Positions 6,326 to 6,691 of a stretch of 6,691 nt of DNA are shown here, in pieces. Source of the stretch: an uncultured Clostridia bacterium (GTDB lineage: Bacteria > Bacillota > Clostridia > TANB77 > CAG-508); NCBI GenBank assembly GCA_944390305.1, contig CALXPX010000069.1:1-6691 (forward strand), given 5' to 3'. Position 1 is the first letter of the stretch, and each line of letters opens with the position of its first letter. The position numbers and the translations under genes were made by a program. The notes beneath the pieces are model-generated. The model saw only the letters and a list, made by a program, of their open reading frames with translations, was not told the origin of the DNA and did not search any database.

Positions 6326-6334
6326 ATTATATCA
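6326..6334 (-). promoter_or_regulatory. Extended -10 promoter of the small minus-strand gene
   Basis: The minus strand reads TGATATAAT, a perfect TGnTATAAT extended -10 element. No good -35 hexamer is present at 17 bases (only an AT-rich ATTTTC), which extended -10 promoters tolerate. It gives a leader of about 40 bases before the ATG. No equally convincing plus-strand promoter for the methyltransferase gene was found in 6322-6391. Confidence 0.5.
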
Positions 6335-6391
6335 TATACATATATAGGAAAATATTACAATAAAAGAATAAAAAGAAAAGAGAAAATTAAA

Positions 6392-6691
6392 ATGGTAATT
6401 TCTAGTAAGGAAAATAGTATAATTAAAGAAGTAAAAAAATTAAAAGAAAAAAAGTATAGAAAAGATAAGTATATAATTGAAGGATATAAAATGCTAAAAG
6501 AAGCTATTTTTGAAAAGATAAAAATAGACTTAGCTATAGTTACTGAGGATTTTTACAATGAAAATCAAGATATATTAAAAATTTTAATTCTTAATAAATG
6601 CAATTATATAATTGTTAGTACAAATGTATTTAAAGAACTAACAGATGTAAAAACACCTCAAGGAATAATGGCAGTTGTATATAAAAATAAA
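6392..6691 (+). CDS. TrmH/SpoU-family RNA 2'-O-methyltransferase, N-terminal part (cut by the window end)
   Basis: ATG 6392 opens exactly 100 codons to the window edge. The start MVISSKENSIIKEVKKLKEK, followed by KYRKDKYIIEGYKMLKEAI, is the typical beginning of this family. So is TDVKTPQGIMAVV at residues 84-96, which ends the L30e-like substrate-binding domain. Family members use S-adenosylmethionine to methylate ribose 2'-OH groups in tRNA or rRNA. The catalytic knotted SPOUT domain would lie in the missing C-terminal part (whole proteins are usually about 260 residues). The ribosome binding site is weak (AAAAGAGA). The sequence shown does not separate rRNA-type from tRNA-type members, so no gene symbol is given. 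Confidence 0.9.
   Translation, partial: MVISSKENSIIKEVKKLKEKKYRKDKYIIEGYKMLKEAIFEKIKIDLAIVTEDFYNENQDILKILILNKCNYIIVSTNVFKELTDVKTPQGIMAVVYKNK

Overview
This is a strongly AT-rich chromosomal segment with Gram-positive style signals: strong AGGAGG-type ribosome binding sites, TTGACA/TATAAT-like promoters, hairpin-plus-T-run terminators, and codon use dominated by AAA, ATA, GAA and TTA. Together with a prepilin-like leader of the GITLIALVVTIIV type, a TSCPD-motif protein, Mfd and a SpoU/TrmH methyltransferase, it fits a low-GC Bacillota, most likely an uncultured Clostridia member. The species cannot be named from the sequence alone.

Left part (1-1760). A compact unit comes first: a near-consensus promoter (28-56), a ribosome binding site, a 17-codon ORF that runs into a (TA)n microsatellite, and a perfect-stem terminator (182-224). 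It is either a small RNA or peptide gene, or the attenuated leader of the next gene. That gene (343-1606) encodes a probable surface protein: class III/type IV-pilin-like N-terminus, a PKD-like domain, then four 26-27-residue BspA-like repeats. Its well-placed start codon and the hydrophobic prepilin segment are in different reading frames, with the shift confined to about 365-373. Everything downstream is intact. A 16-bp hairpin terminator follows at 1719-1756.

Middle (1607-2458) is about 850 bases without a convincing gene. It holds broken short ORFs (1875-2154), a doubtful 25-codon ORF (2200-2277) and a second terminator (2285-2327). It looks like a decayed accessory locus next to core genes.

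Right part (2373-6691) is housekeeping. A promoter (2373-2401) precedes a tight two-gene operon: an 83-residue TSCPD protein and full-length mfd (transcription-repair coupling factor, 1121 aa). Converging on mfd from the opposite strand is a small complete transcription unit, about 240 nt, encoding a 32-residue basic peptide (6179-6277). It has an extended -10 promoter, a near-perfect ribosome binding site and its own terminator just past the mfd stop. The window ends inside the first 100 codons of a TrmH/SpoU-family RNA 2'-O-methyltransferase gene, divergent from the small gene.

No CRISPR array, tRNA, rRNA, transposase or coherent defence system is present. The least explained items are the frameshifted pilin-like adhesin with its TA-repeat leader unit, and the small antisense-oriented gene between mfd and the methyltransferase gene.
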